64,000 bases of DNA from Pseudomonas sp. PDNC002 (GTDB lineage Bacteria; Pseudomonadota; Gammaproteobacteria; Pseudomonadales; Pseudomonadaceae): positions 3,661,502-3,725,501 of the forward strand of contig NZ_CP070356.1 of the NCBI RefSeq assembly GCF_016919445.1. Direction: 5' to 3'. Every line of letters starts with the position of its first letter. Position 1 is the stretch's first letter. The notes beneath the pieces were generated by a model. The model was not told where the DNA came from, ran no database searches, and was given only the letters and a program-made list of their open reading frames with translations. The position numbers and the translations under genes were made by a program. Shown here in pieces: positions 27,615-35,838 of the stretch.

Positions 27615-27986
27615 ATGCAGCCCACCTATACCCCCATCGTTTTCAATCGCTTCAACTATCCATTGCGCGCTGTGCTGATCGACAACGAACCCTGGTTCGT
27701 CGCCGGCGAATTCTCTGCTGCCTATCGCGTCATTTACTTCTACATGCACCCGGAGAACCGCAACATGCGCCAGTGGCTCACGCGCGAAGTAGTGCCCACG
27801 CTGCGTGACGCGAGCGCGCCGACGGCCTGGAGGCCGCTGCACACCTTGATGACCCTGGAAGGCGCGCGGCTGATGCTGTTGAACTGGCGCGGCGACCTGT
27901 GGCTGCGCCTGCGCGAGATGCCGCGCTTCAGCACGCCGCGCGAAGTGCCCACGCGCCGGAGCCTGGGGCAGTGGCTGCGGCGCTAG
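27615..27986 (+). CDS. BRO-N-like protein, probably phage-derived
   Basis: 123 residues. The start (TPIVFNRFNYPLRAVLIDNEPWFVAGEFSAAYR) matches the BRO N-terminal domain pattern (F.....vr.v..dgepWFva.D), and the middle MRQWLTREVVPTLRD corresponds to its W(L/F)....V.P..R element. BRO-N domains occur in phage antirepressors and bind DNA. The protein ends in a basic tail and has no second domain, so it may be a free-standing DNA-binding protein or a leftover of a larger antirepressor. It follows the hairpin-rich segment directly and no other phage genes are adjacent. Confidence 0.7.
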   Translation: MQPTYTPIVFNRFNYPLRAVLIDNEPWFVAGEFSAAYRVIYFYMHPENRNMRQWLTREVVPTLRDASAPTAWRPLHTLMTLEGARLMLLNWRGDLWLRLREMPRFSTPREVPTRRSLGQWLRR

Positions 27987-28005
27987 CCGCGTCTGCCGGC
28001 GCCGC

Positions 28006-28770
28006 TCAGTCGTCCGCGGGGCGGTGCCGCAGGAGGTAGGTATCCATGATCCAGCCATTGGCCTCGCGGGCTTCGCGGCGGGTGCGCTGGATGTCGTCGG
28101 CCACGTCGACGAGACGGCCGCTGCGGAGGATTTCGTCCGCGGTGCCGACGTAGGCGCCCCAGAAAATCTCCAGGTTCGGGTCGTGCAACTGACGGTAGGT
28201 GTCGTCGGCGTCGAGCATCACCACGACGCTCTGGGCGTTGTCCGGGAAGCCTTCGGCGAGGCGGCGGCCGGTGGTGATCTGCACCGATTGGCCGATGGCG
28301 TTGAGCGGCACCTTGTGGCGCGCGGCCAGGGCCTGGACGCTGGTGATGCCGGGGATCACCTGGTAGTCGAAGGTCACGCGGCCGGCGCGCAGGATGGCGT
28401 CGAGGATGCGTAGGGTGCTGTCGTACAGCGAGGGATCGCCCCAGACCAGGAAGGCGCCGCACTGGCCGTCTTGCAGTTCCTCGGCGATGAGGCGTTCGAA
28501 GACGTCCTGCTTGGCGCGGTTGAGGTCGTGCACCTGGCCGGCGTAGTCGCCTTCGCGCACGCGCTCGGGGCTGTCGGCTTCGACGATGCGGTAATCGGTA
28601 CGGGAGACGTAGCGTTCGAGGATGTCGCGACGCAGCTGGATGAGCTTGTCCTTGCTGACGCCCTTGTCCATGAGGAAGAACACGTCGCTGCGGTTCATCG
28701 CGTTGATGGCCTGGACGGTTAGGTAGTCGGGGTCGCCCGCGCCGATACCGATGATGAGCAGTTGCTTCAT
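28006..28770 (-). CDS. cobF: Precorrin-6A synthase (deacetylating), CobF
   Basis: 254 residues, a class III SAM-dependent tetrapyrrole methylase: N-terminal LLIIGIGAGDPDYLTVQAINAMNRSDVFFLMDKG, then FLVWGDPSLYDSTLRIL and YQVIPGITSVQALAARHKVPLN. The extra region YVSRTDYRIVEADSPERVRE and the ending NGWIMDTYLLRHRP are typical of CobF rather than CobI, CobJ or CobM. It methylates C1 of precorrin-5 with loss of the acetyl group in aerobic cobalamin synthesis. No other cob gene is adjacent; in Pseudomonas cobF is often separate. Confidence 0.9.
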   Translation of the reverse strand: MKQLLIIGIGAGDPDYLTVQAINAMNRSDVFFLMDKGVSKDKLIQLRRDILERYVSRTDYRIVEADSPERVREGDYAGQVHDLNRAKQDVFERLIAEELQDGQCGAFLVWGDPSLYDSTLRILDAILRAGRVTFDYQVIPGITSVQALAARHKVPLNAIGQSVQITTGRRLAEGFPDNAQSVVVMLDADDTYRQLHDPNLEIFWGAYVGTADEILRSGRLVDVADDIQRTRREAREANGWIMDTYLLRHRPADD

Positions 28771-29448
28771 TGTGGGGTCTGCGTGCCAGTGTCTCGGAAG
28801 GGTTCAAGACTACGCCTGTTGGGGGGCGCGCTCCTACGGGTGTTCGCCGACGTTTCGCGGCTGGCGGATGCCAATCGCGGACGGAGTCCGCTCCTACGCG
28901 ATCAATAGCCCCTGGCTGCGCGCTCCGCTCCTTACGCGGGAGAGGGGATCGTCTGGTGCAGGAGGAGACTGCGGTGTCAGCCGGCACAGGCGGCTCCCTC
29001 TCCCGCTGGGAGAGGGCGGGGGTGAGGGAAAAGCATCGGCACGGGCTACCCCGGAAAGACAGTTGCTCCTGCGAATCCGCGCGATCAACAGCCCCTGACC
29101 CTGGCTGCGCGCTCCGCTCCCTACGCGGGAGAGGGGATCGTTTGGTGCAGGAGGAGCCTTCGGTATCAGTCGGCACGGGCGGCTCCCTCTCCCGCTGGGA
29201 GAGGGCGGGGGTGAGGGAAAAGCATCGGCACGGGCTACCCGCGAAATACAGTCGTTCCTGCGAATTCGATTGCGTGCGCAGGAGCGGACTCCGCCCGCGA
29301 GGGTGCAACGCCGTACCGAGGGTCCAACTTCAGCGCGGCGTGGTTCGCAGCGCGGGTGGAGCGTGCGCTACCCAGGTTGTCCGTACACCGGAACCGATGG
29401 TAGCGCTGCGCTCCAGGCTCTCCCGCATACAGCGCTCGACCCGACCGG
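28771..29448. repeat. Non-coding array: REPs plus a duplicated 189-bp hairpin unit
   Basis: A reverse REP (28875-28897) and a forward REP (29279-29300) enclose two copies of a unit of about 165 bp, starting CTGGCTGCGCGCTCCGCTCC at 28912 and 29101 (period 189 bp). Each holds GCGGGAGAGGGGATCG, GGTGCAGGAGGAG, TCAGCCGGCAC-type spacer text and CTCCCTCTCCCGCTGGGAGAGGG, so they belong to the same family as the array at 4364-4760. No gene is visible in the 678 bp. Confidence 0.85.
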
Positions 29449-31779
29449 TCAGCCGAGCAGGGCGAGGTCTTTGCGCAGTTCGCGGGCGGCGGCGACCATG
29501 TTCACCAGCGCGGCTTCGGTCTCCGGCCAGGCGCGGGTCTTCAGGCCGCAGTCGGGGTTGACCCACAGGCGCTCTGCGGGGATGCGCCTGGCCGCCTTGC
29601 GCAGCAACTTGACCATTTCTTCCTTGCTCGGCACGCGCGGCGAGTGGATGTCGTAGACACCCGGGCCGATCTCGTTGGGGTACTCGAATTTCTCGAAGGC
29701 GTCGAGCAGCTCCATGTCCGAGCGCGAGGTCTCGATGGTGATCACGTCGGCGTCCATGGCGGCGATGGATTCGATCACGTCGTTGAACTCGCTGTAGCAC
29801 ATGTGGGTGTGGATCTGGGTTTCGTCACGCACGCCGGAGGCGCACAGACGGAAGGCTTCGGTGGCCCAGTCCAGGTAGTGGCCCCAGGCGCTGCGGCGCA
29901 ACGGCAGGCCTTCGCGGAAGGCGGCTTCGTCGATCTGCACGATGCGGATGCCGGCGGTTTCCAGGTCGATCACTTCGTCGCGGATCGCCAGGGCGAGCTG
30001 GCGCGCCTGGGTTTCGCGCGGCACGTCGTCGCGCGGGAAGGACCACATCAGCATGGTCACCGGGCCGGTCAGCATGCCTTTCATGACCTTGTCGGTGAGG
30101 CCCTGGGCGTACTTGATCCATTCCACGGTCATGGCCTGCGGGCGGCTCAGGTCGCCGTAGATCACCGCCGGTTTGACGCAGCGCGAGCCGTAGCTCTGCA
30201 CCCAGCCGAAGCGGGTGAAGAGGTAGCCGTCGAGCTGTTCGGCGAAGTATTCCACCATGTCGTTGCGCTCGGCTTCGCCGTGGACCAGGACGTCCAGGCC
30301 CAGTTGTTCCTGGATCTGCACGGCGTGGCGAATCTCGCTGTGCATCGCCTCGGTGTAGTCGGCGGCGCTGAGCTTGCCCTGCTTGAAGGACTGGCGCGCG
30401 AGGCGGATGGCGGAGGTCTGCGGGAAGGAGCCGATGGTGGTGGTGGGGAAGTCGGGCAGGTCGAGGCCGGCGCGCTGCTTGGCGATGCGCTCGGCGAAGG
30501 GGGAGTGGCGTTGGCTGTCGGCGGGCTTGACGGCGGCCAGGCGGGCCTGCACTTGCGGCTTGTGGATGCGCGGCGAGGCGGCGCGGCTGGCCTGTACGGC
30601 GCGGCTCTGCTCCAGCGCGGCGAGCACTTCCGGCGCTTGCGGCTCATTGAGGGCGCGGGTGAGCAGGGCGACTTCGGCGCACTTCTGCACGGCGAAGGCG
30701 AGCCAGCTCTTGAGTTCGGTGTCGAGCTTGTCTTCGCGCTCCAGGTCCACCGGGCTGTGCAGCAGCGAGCAGGACGGCGCGACCCACAGGCGCTCGCCCA
30801 CGCGGTCATGGGCGTGGCGCAGGACGTCGAGCGCCTTCTCCAGGTCGCAGCGCCAGACGTTGCGGCCGTTGACCAGGCCCAGGGAGAGAATCTTGTAGCT
30901 GGGCAGGCGGTCGAGGATGGTCGGGTACTGTTCCGGCGCGCGCACCAGGTCGATGTGCAGGCCGTCCACCGGCAGGCTGGCGGCGAGGCCGAGGTTGTCT
31001 TCCAGGCCGCCGAAGTAGGTGGCCACCAGTTTCTTCAGCGGCTCGCTCTGCAGCAGGTTGTAGACGCGCTCGAAGGCGTTCTTCCAGTCCTGCGGCAGGT
31101 CGAGGGCGAGGATCGGTTCGTCGATCTGCACCCATTCCACGCCTTGGGCGGCGAGGCGGCGGAAGATCTGGCCGTAGAGCGGCAGCAGGCGGTCGGCGAG
31201 GTCGAGTTTGTCGAAGCTTTCCTTGTCGGCGGCGGCGCCTTTGGTCTTGCCCAGCCAGAGGTAGGTCAGCGGGCCGATCACCACGGGTTTGGCCTGATGG
31301 CCGAGGGCGATGGCTTCATCGACTTCCTCGAACAGCTGTTCCCAGCTCAATTCGAACTTCTGGTCGGCGCTGAACTCGGGGACGAGGTAGTGGTAGTTGG
31401 TGTCGAACCACTTGGTCATCTCTTGTGCGTGGGCGCCGCCGCAGCAGCTGTCACCGTGCTCCTTCCCAACGGCACCGCGGGCCATGGCGAAGAGGGTGCG
31501 CAGGGTCGGCTTGGCGTTGCCGTGATCGCGGAAGCGCTCGGGGATGACGCCGAAGGTCAGGGAGTGGGTGAGTACCTGGTCATACCAGGCGAAGTCGCCC
31601 ACGGGCAGCAGCTCGATGCCGGCATTCTTCTGTACCTGCCAGTGAGCGGCACGCAGCTCGCGACCGACGGCGCGCAGGCCGGCTTCGTCCAGTTCGCCCT
31701 TCCAGAAGGCTTCCTGGGCCTTCTTCAGCTCGCGGTCGCGACCGATGCGCGGGAAGCCGAGGTTGTGTGCCAACGCCAT
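29449..31779 (-). CDS. metE: Cobalamin-independent methionine synthase
   Basis: 776 residues, the full two-barrel MetE. The N-terminal barrel starts [20 protein letters not shown]; the catalytic C-terminal barrel has [12 protein letters not shown] (about 420), [14 protein letters not shown] (zinc-ligand region nearby), [24 protein letters not shown] (His and Cys zinc ligands) and [10 protein letters not shown] (third Cys). It transfers the methyl of 5-methyltetrahydropteroyl-triglutamate to homocysteine. No cobalamin riboswitch is evident in the short upstream region and no metR is adjacent. It has the usual family length of about 760. Confidence 0.96.
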   Translation of the reverse strand: MALAHNLGFPRIGRDRELKKAQEAFWKGELDEAGLRAVGRELRAAHWQVQKNAGIELLPVGDFAWYDQVLTHSLTFGVIPERFRDHGNAKPTLRTLFAMARGAVGKEHGDSCCGGAHAQEMTKWFDTNYHYLVPEFSADQKFELSWEQLFEEVDEAIALGHQAKPVVIGPLTYLWLGKTKGAAADKESFDKLDLADRLLPLYGQIFRRLAAQGVEWVQIDEPILALDLPQDWKNAFERVYNLLQSEPLKKLVATYFGGLEDNLGLAASLPVDGLHIDLVRAPEQYPTILDRLPSYKILSLGLVNGRNVWRCDLEKALDVLRHAHDRVGERLWVAPSCSLLHSPVDLEREDKLDTELKSWLAFAVQKCAEVALLTRALNEPQAPEVLAALEQSRAVQASRAASPRIHKPQVQARLAAVKPADSQRHSPFAERIAKQRAGLDLPDFPTTTIGSFPQTSAIRLARQSFKQGKLSAADYTEAMHSEIRHAVQIQEQLGLDVLVHGEAERNDMVEYFAEQLDGYLFTRFGWVQSYGSRCVKPAVIYGDLSRPQAMTVEWIKYAQGLTDKVMKGMLTGPVTMLMWSFPRDDVPRETQARQLALAIRDEVIDLETAGIRIVQIDEAAFREGLPLRRSAWGHYLDWATEAFRLCASGVRDETQIHTHMCYSEFNDVIESIAAMDADVITIETSRSDMELLDAFEKFEYPNEIGPGVYDIHSPRVPSKEEMVKLLRKAARRIPAERLWVNPDCGLKTRAWPETEAALVNMVAAARELRKDLALLG

Positions 31780-31878
31780 GTGAATCTCTCCATTGAATCA
31801 ACGATGGGGAAATTCTCCGGTGTGGGGGTGTATGAGACAAACTCAATGTATTCGTGATGAACACAAGAAATCCTCATG

Positions 31879-31908
31879 TTGTGGTTGTGGTTGTGGTTGT
31901 GGTTGTGG
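31879..31908 (+). repeat. Hexanucleotide tandem repeat (TTGTGG)x5
   Basis: Five perfect TTGTGG copies about 100 bp upstream of metE. Repeats like this can gain or lose units by slippage. It lies outside the coding region and could alter promoter geometry of metE. Confidence 0.9.
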
Positions 31909-31978
31909 CGGGGGTGGGTTCGGCGGGTATCGCGGGGGCGTTATGCGGTCTGCGAGTCTGCCTGCGGAAGTGGCAGGA

Positions 31979-32034
31979 ATCGCGGAGAAGCTCCGCTCCG
32001 ACGTTGGCCTGTAGGAGCGGACCTTGTCCGCGAA
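31979..32034. repeat. Inverted REP pair between metE and the AraC gene
   Basis: A reverse, degenerate REP (TCGCGGAGAAGCTCCGCTCC, 31979-31998) and a forward REP starting GTAGGAGCGGACCTTGTCCG (32011-32030) form a pair 21 bp from the 3' end of the AraC gene. Confidence 0.75.
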
Positions 32035-32054
32035 ATCCCTCGCGCTGGAACGCG

Positions 32055-32849
32055 CTATCCGCCAGCACGCATCTGCCGCGCCAGTGCGCCGGGGGAGGTG
32101 TGGAGTTGGCGCTGGAACAGTTCGATGAAGGCCGAGGTGGATTCGTAGCCCAGGTCGCCGGCGATCAGCGTCACCGATTCGCCGCGCTCCAGCCTCGGCA
32201 GCGCCGCCAGCAGGCGCGCGCGCTCGCGCCATTCGCGGAAGGACAGGCCGGTTTCGTCGCGGAACAGCCGCGCCAGGGTGCGCCGCGACGCGCCCACGCG
32301 CTGCGCCCAGTCTTCTATCCCCAGGCGCTCGCCGGGGTGTTCCTGCAGGTGATCGGTCACCCGCCGCAGCCGTGCGTCGCGGGGCAGCGGGAGGTCCAGG
32401 CCTGAATCGGGAGCGTTGTGCAGTTCATCCACCAGCACCTGAAGGAGCCGCGCTTCCGGCCCCTCGTCGGGGTAGTCGTTGCCGAATTCGCTGGCCCGCC
32501 GGATCAGGTTGTCCAGCAGCGGCGATATTTCCACGACGCGGCAGGGGCCCAGCCCTGCGGCGATTTCCGGGGCGAGGTAGAAGCTGCGGAATACCACGGC
32601 GGTTCTCGCCCGCACGCTGTGCGGCACTCCCGTTGGCAGCCACATGGCGCGGCGCGGCGGGATGATGCAGGCGTGCTGCTCGGTCGTTGCTTCGAGCACG
32701 CCGCTGGCGGCGTACATGAGTTGGCCCCAGGGATGGGCGTGCGGCGGGACGATGTGGCCGGCGGGCATGTCGAAGGCGCGCAGCCAGACGGGCCGGGGCA
32801 GGGCGGCGAAGCCGGGGAGTGCCAGAGGAACCTGTCCCGTCGACGGCAT
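32055..32849 (-). CDS. AraC-family regulator with cupin sensor domain
   Basis: 264 residues. The N-terminal cupin ([25 protein letters not shown], with His in PPHAHPWGQ) is followed by a two-HTH AraC domain: [36 protein letters not shown] and [31 protein letters not shown]. This layout resembles NimR/RipA-type regulators, which usually control an adjacent efflux or metabolic gene. It is divergent from the panB paralogue with an 88-bp spacer, a plausible target. The inducer is not predictable. Confidence 0.88.
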   Translation of the reverse strand: MPSTGQVPLALPGFAALPRPVWLRAFDMPAGHIVPPHAHPWGQLMYAASGVLEATTEQHACIIPPRRAMWLPTGVPHSVRARTAVVFRSFYLAPEIAAGLGPCRVVEISPLLDNLIRRASEFGNDYPDEGPEARLLQVLVDELHNAPDSGLDLPLPRDARLRRVTDHLQEHPGERLGIEDWAQRVGASRRTLARLFRDETGLSFREWRERARLLAALPRLERGESVTLIAGDLGYESTSAFIELFQRQLHTSPGALARQMRAGG

Positions 32850-32937
32850 AGCTTGTCTCTCTTGCGGAAGTGGGCCACGAAGTGCGGATGTTAGCGTCTT
32901 CCCCGTTCAACGCCAGCCGGAAAATTGGGAGAAACGC

Positions 32938-33768
32938 ATGAGTAGCCACCGTCCGCAACATCGCTTGTCCACCCTGGAAATCCGCCAACGCCGCGACCCC
33001 GGCAGCCTGGTCGTGCTGACCGCCTATTCGGCGCCCATGGCGCGGTTGCTCGATCCGCATGTCGATGTGCTGCTGGTGGGCGATTCGCTGGGCATGGTGC
33101 TGTATGGCATGCCGCACACCCTGGCCGTCAGCCTGGACACCATGATCGCTCATGGCGCGGCGGTGGTGCGGGGTTCGCAGCGCGCCTGCGTGGTGGTGGA
33201 CCTGCCGTTCGCCAGTTACCAGGCTTCGCCGCAGCAGGCCTTCCAGAGCGCGGCGCGGGTGCTGGCGGAAAGCAGCGCCCAGGCGGTGAAGCTGGAGGGC
33301 GGGGCGGAGATGGCCGAGACCATTGCCTTCCTCGTCGAGCGCGGCATACCGGTGATGGCCCACATTGGGTTGATGCCGCAGAAGGTCAACGCGCTGGGTG
33401 GGTTCAAGGTGCAGGGCAAGGAGGAGTCCGGCGCCGCCCTGGTACTTCGCGACGCCGAGGCGGTGGCCGCCGCTGGGGCGTTCAGCGTGGTGCTGGAGGG
33501 GGTGGTGGAACCGTTGGCGCGGCAGGTGTGCGAGCGGCTGGACATCCCGGTGATCGGCATCGGCGCCTCACCCGCCTGCGCTGGGCAGGTGCTGGTGACG
33601 GAGGACATGCTGGGGTTGTCCGGTGAGCAGATTCCGCGTTTTGCCGAGCAGTATGTGCGGGTGGATGAGCTGATCGCGGCGGCGGTCGAACGCTTTGCCA
33701 GCGAGGTGCGGGGGCGGCAGTTCCCGCAGGCGCGGCATTGCTTCGGGGTGATTTCGCCGAAGGGATAG
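32938..33768 (+). CDS. panB: 3-methyl-2-oxobutanoate hydroxymethyltransferase (second PanB)
   Basis: 276 residues. The ketopantoate hydroxymethyltransferase barrel is complete: [33 protein letters not shown] (metal-binding Asp in GDSLGM), [44 protein letters not shown] and [18 protein letters not shown]. It makes ketopantoate for pantothenate and CoA. No panC or folK follows, unlike the usual biosynthetic panB, so this is likely a paralogue. GGGAGAAACGC precedes the ATG. It is divergent from the AraC regulator. Confidence 0.9.
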   Translation: MSSHRPQHRLSTLEIRQRRDPGSLVVLTAYSAPMARLLDPHVDVLLVGDSLGMVLYGMPHTLAVSLDTMIAHGAAVVRGSQRACVVVDLPFASYQASPQQAFQSAARVLAESSAQAVKLEGGAEMAETIAFLVERGIPVMAHIGLMPQKVNALGGFKVQGKEESGAALVLRDAEAVAAAGAFSVVLEGVVEPLARQVCERLDIPVIGIGASPACAGQVLVTEDMLGLSGEQIPRFAEQYVRVDELIAAAVERFASEVRGRQFPQARHCFGVISPKG

Positions 33769-34590
33769 CGCGCTTTTGTAGGAGCGGACCTTGTCCGCAG
33801 AAGTTCTGCTGCGTGGATTATCGCGGACAAGGTCCGCTCCTACAGGGTTATCTCTGTGGGGAGGGTTGTTTCCCTCACTTCAGCCTTGGCTGCGCTCGCT
33901 GTTCGTGTCGGCTGATGGCGCGGTTCGATCCTGCGGCAGGCAGTCCCCTCTCCCTTTGGGAGAGGGCTTCTGCAGCGGAGGTCCGTGCGAGGGGGCGTCA
34001 GACCCACTCGGTGCTGCGCTTGCACCGAACGCGCAGCATGGTCGAGGGATAACGCGCTGTTGTAGGAGCGGACCTTGTCCGCGAAGTTCTGTTGCGTGGC
34101 TTATCGCGGACAAGGTCCGCTCCTACAGGGTTATCTCTGTGGGGGACCTCACTTCAGCCCTGGCTGCGCTCGCTGTTCGTGTCGGCTGATGGCGCGGTTC
34201 GATCCTGCGGCAGGCAGTCTCCTCTCCCTTTGGGAGAGGGGCTTCTGCAGCAGAGGTCCGTGCGAGGAGTGTCAGACCCACTCGGTGCTGCGCTTGCGCC
34301 GCACGCGCAGCATGGTCGAGGGATAGCGAGCTTTTGTAGGAGCGGACCTTGTCCGCGAAGTTCTGTTGCGTGGCTTATCGCGGACAAGGTCCGCTCCTAC
34401 AGGGTTATCTCTGTGGGGGACCTCACTTCAGCCCTGGCTGCGCTCGCTGTTCGTGTCGGCTGATGGCGCGGTTCGATCCTGCGGCAGGCAGTCTCCTCTC
34501 CCTTTGGGAGAGGGGCTTCTGCAGCAGAGGTCCGTGCGAGGGGTGTCAGACCCACTCGGTGCTGCGCTTGCGCCGCACGCGCAGCATGGT
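33761..34590. repeat. Tandem triplication of a panB/SH3-gene intergenic unit (about 280 bp)
   Basis: Three head-to-tail units begin at the end of panB (AGGGATAGCGCGCTTTTGTAGG), then REP forward, REP reverse, a spacer, CTCTCCCTTTGGGAGAGGG, and 45-50 bp of the 3' end of the convergent SH3-domain gene. The REPs start at 33779, 34063 and 34337 (periods 284 and 274). At the junctions, near 34045 and 34322, the SH3-gene text stops at CATGGTCG and panB-end text (AGGGATA) follows. Unit 1 is the most diverged. No intact gene lies between 33769 and 34545. Confidence 0.9.
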
Positions 34591-35220
34591 CGGCAGGATC
34601 AGGCCGGCCAGCAGGCCGGCGCCGGCGATGCTGCCGCCGTAGGCCATGTAGCGCATCAGCACCTGCTTGTTCTCGTCGCCCAGTTGCGCCTGGGCATCTC
34701 GCAGTTGCGAGCGGGCTTCGTTCAGCTCGCTATCCAGCGCTGTACGCGCGGCCTGCAGTTCATCGATGAGCTTCTTGCGCGCATCCAGGGTTTCCTGCAT
34801 GCCCTGCACGCGGTTTTTCCAGGAGTCGTCGATGGTCTGCAGCTGGGTGGTCAGCTCGGTGACCTTCTGCTCCAGCGCCGGCAGGCGTTCGGCCTGGCCG
34901 GGCTTGTCCTGCAGGTCCTTGCTGGCGATCCACACGCTGTTGCCGCTGTCGCTGCGCACCTGGCTGTAGTCGCCGGAGGTGCTGACCAATTGGACCTTCT
35001 GCCCGGAGGTCAGGGTGCCGACGATGCGGTAGCCATCGGTGGGGCCGCTGCGCACGTAGGTGCTCAGGCTGTCGTTCACCCAGCGCGCGTTGCTGGCGGG
35101 CTCCTCGGCCTGGGCCTGGGCCGGGGCGCTGGCTGCCAGCAGGCCACCAATCAGGCAGGCACCGAGGGCGCGGGTTTGGAAGGGAGAAACTCGTGCGGGG
35201 AAGCGACGCGATAGGGACAT
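34546..35220 (-). CDS. SH3-domain membrane protein (TIGR04211/YgiM-like)
   Basis: 224 residues from the ATG at 35220 (an in-frame TTG lies 6 nt upstream). Order: signal peptide to about residue 37 (ASAPAQAQA); bacterial SH3 domain (WVNDSLSTYVRSGPTDGYRIVGTL ... VWIASKDL, about 48-104); a coiled coil of about 80 residues (LEQKVTELTTQLQ ... QLRDAQAQLGDE); one transmembrane helix (YMAYGGSIAGAGLLAGLILPTML); a basic tail RVRRKRSTEWV. This is the layout of YgiM-type proteins, thought to bind the cell wall from the inner membrane. Its last codons are duplicated twice in the array downstream. Confidence 0.88.
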   Translation of the reverse strand: MSLSRRFPARVSPFQTRALGACLIGGLLAASAPAQAQAEEPASNARWVNDSLSTYVRSGPTDGYRIVGTLTSGQKVQLVSTSGDYSQVRSDSGNSVWIASKDLQDKPGQAERLPALEQKVTELTTQLQTIDDSWKNRVQGMQETLDARKKLIDELQAARTALDSELNEARSQLRDAQAQLGDENKQVLMRYMAYGGSIAGAGLLAGLILPTMLRVRRKRSTEWV

Positions 35221-35442
35221 GGGCAATCTTCACATGACTTGAAACGAAACCCGCCTTGCGGGAGCGAAAACGCCGGCCGGGCAACTTATTCAGAACTGTC
35301 CGGGTGGCCAATGGCCAGAAATCCCACCCGGGGGGCCGACAGCACACAGACAGTTGTCGGACGCCGAGAGTTCACCGGTGGAAAATTGCACGGATGAGTG
35401 GTGACGTGGCCAGTGGGAATCGGCCTGGTGCACTTTGGTCGT

Positions 35443-35474
35443 GCCAGCGCCCTGCGGGTTGGCAGGGCGCTGGC
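35443..35474 (-). terminator. 13-bp hairpin after the cus operon
   Basis: GCCAGCGCCCTGC (35443-35455) and GCAGGGCGCTGGC (35462-35474) form a perfect stem with a 6-nt loop, 11 bp past the cusF stop. There is no T-run on either strand, so this is a stabilising or Rho-assisted end rather than a standard terminator. Confidence 0.55.
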
Positions 35475-35484
35475 TGGTTCAGCC

Positions 35485-35838
35485 TCAGCGCTTGCGGATA
35501 CTCACCAGGGCGGCGCCGTCACTGGCGTTACGGAACTCGAAGTCCACCGGGTCTCCCACCTTCAGCCCCTCCAACAACACGGGCGTGGTCTTGAACGCCA
35601 TGGTCATCGGCGGCCATTGCAGGGCAGCAACCGGGCCGTGTGCCAGGGTGATCGTATTGCGCTGGGTGTCGATGGCCCTGATGGTGCCTTGGGCACTCGC
35701 GGTGGGCGCTGCCTGGTGGCTTTCCATGTCCATGCCATCCAACTTCATGCCCTTCATGTCCATGCCTGACATCTCCTCGGCGGAGACGGCGAATGGCAGG
35801 GCAAGCAACAGGGCTGCGGTGATCAGTGGGGTTCTCAT
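35485..35838 (-). CDS. cusF: Periplasmic copper-binding protein CusF
   Basis: 117 residues: signal peptide ([18 protein letters not shown]), a Met/His/Asp-rich segment ([19 protein letters not shown]) and a CusF beta-barrel. The metal site consists of the His in LAHGPV, the Trp in LQWPPM and the Met residues of PPMTMAF, as in E. coli CusF (His36, Trp44, Met47, Met49). It carries Cu(I)/Ag(I) to the CusCBA pump. The start overlaps the cusA stop as ATGA. It is the last gene of the operon; a second CusF-like domain is fused to CusB. Confidence 0.93.
   Translation of the reverse strand: MRTPLITAALLLALPFAVSAEEMSGMDMKGMKLDGMDMESHQAAPTASAQGTIRAIDTQRNTITLAHGPVAALQWPPMTMAFKTTPVLLEGLKVGDPVDFEFRNASDGAALVSIRKR

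Noticed and set aside
31780..31878. Cobalamin riboswitch upstream of metE
   Set aside because: The spacer up to the TTGTGG repeat is under 100 bp and shows no B12-box-like sequence, too short for the full aptamer.
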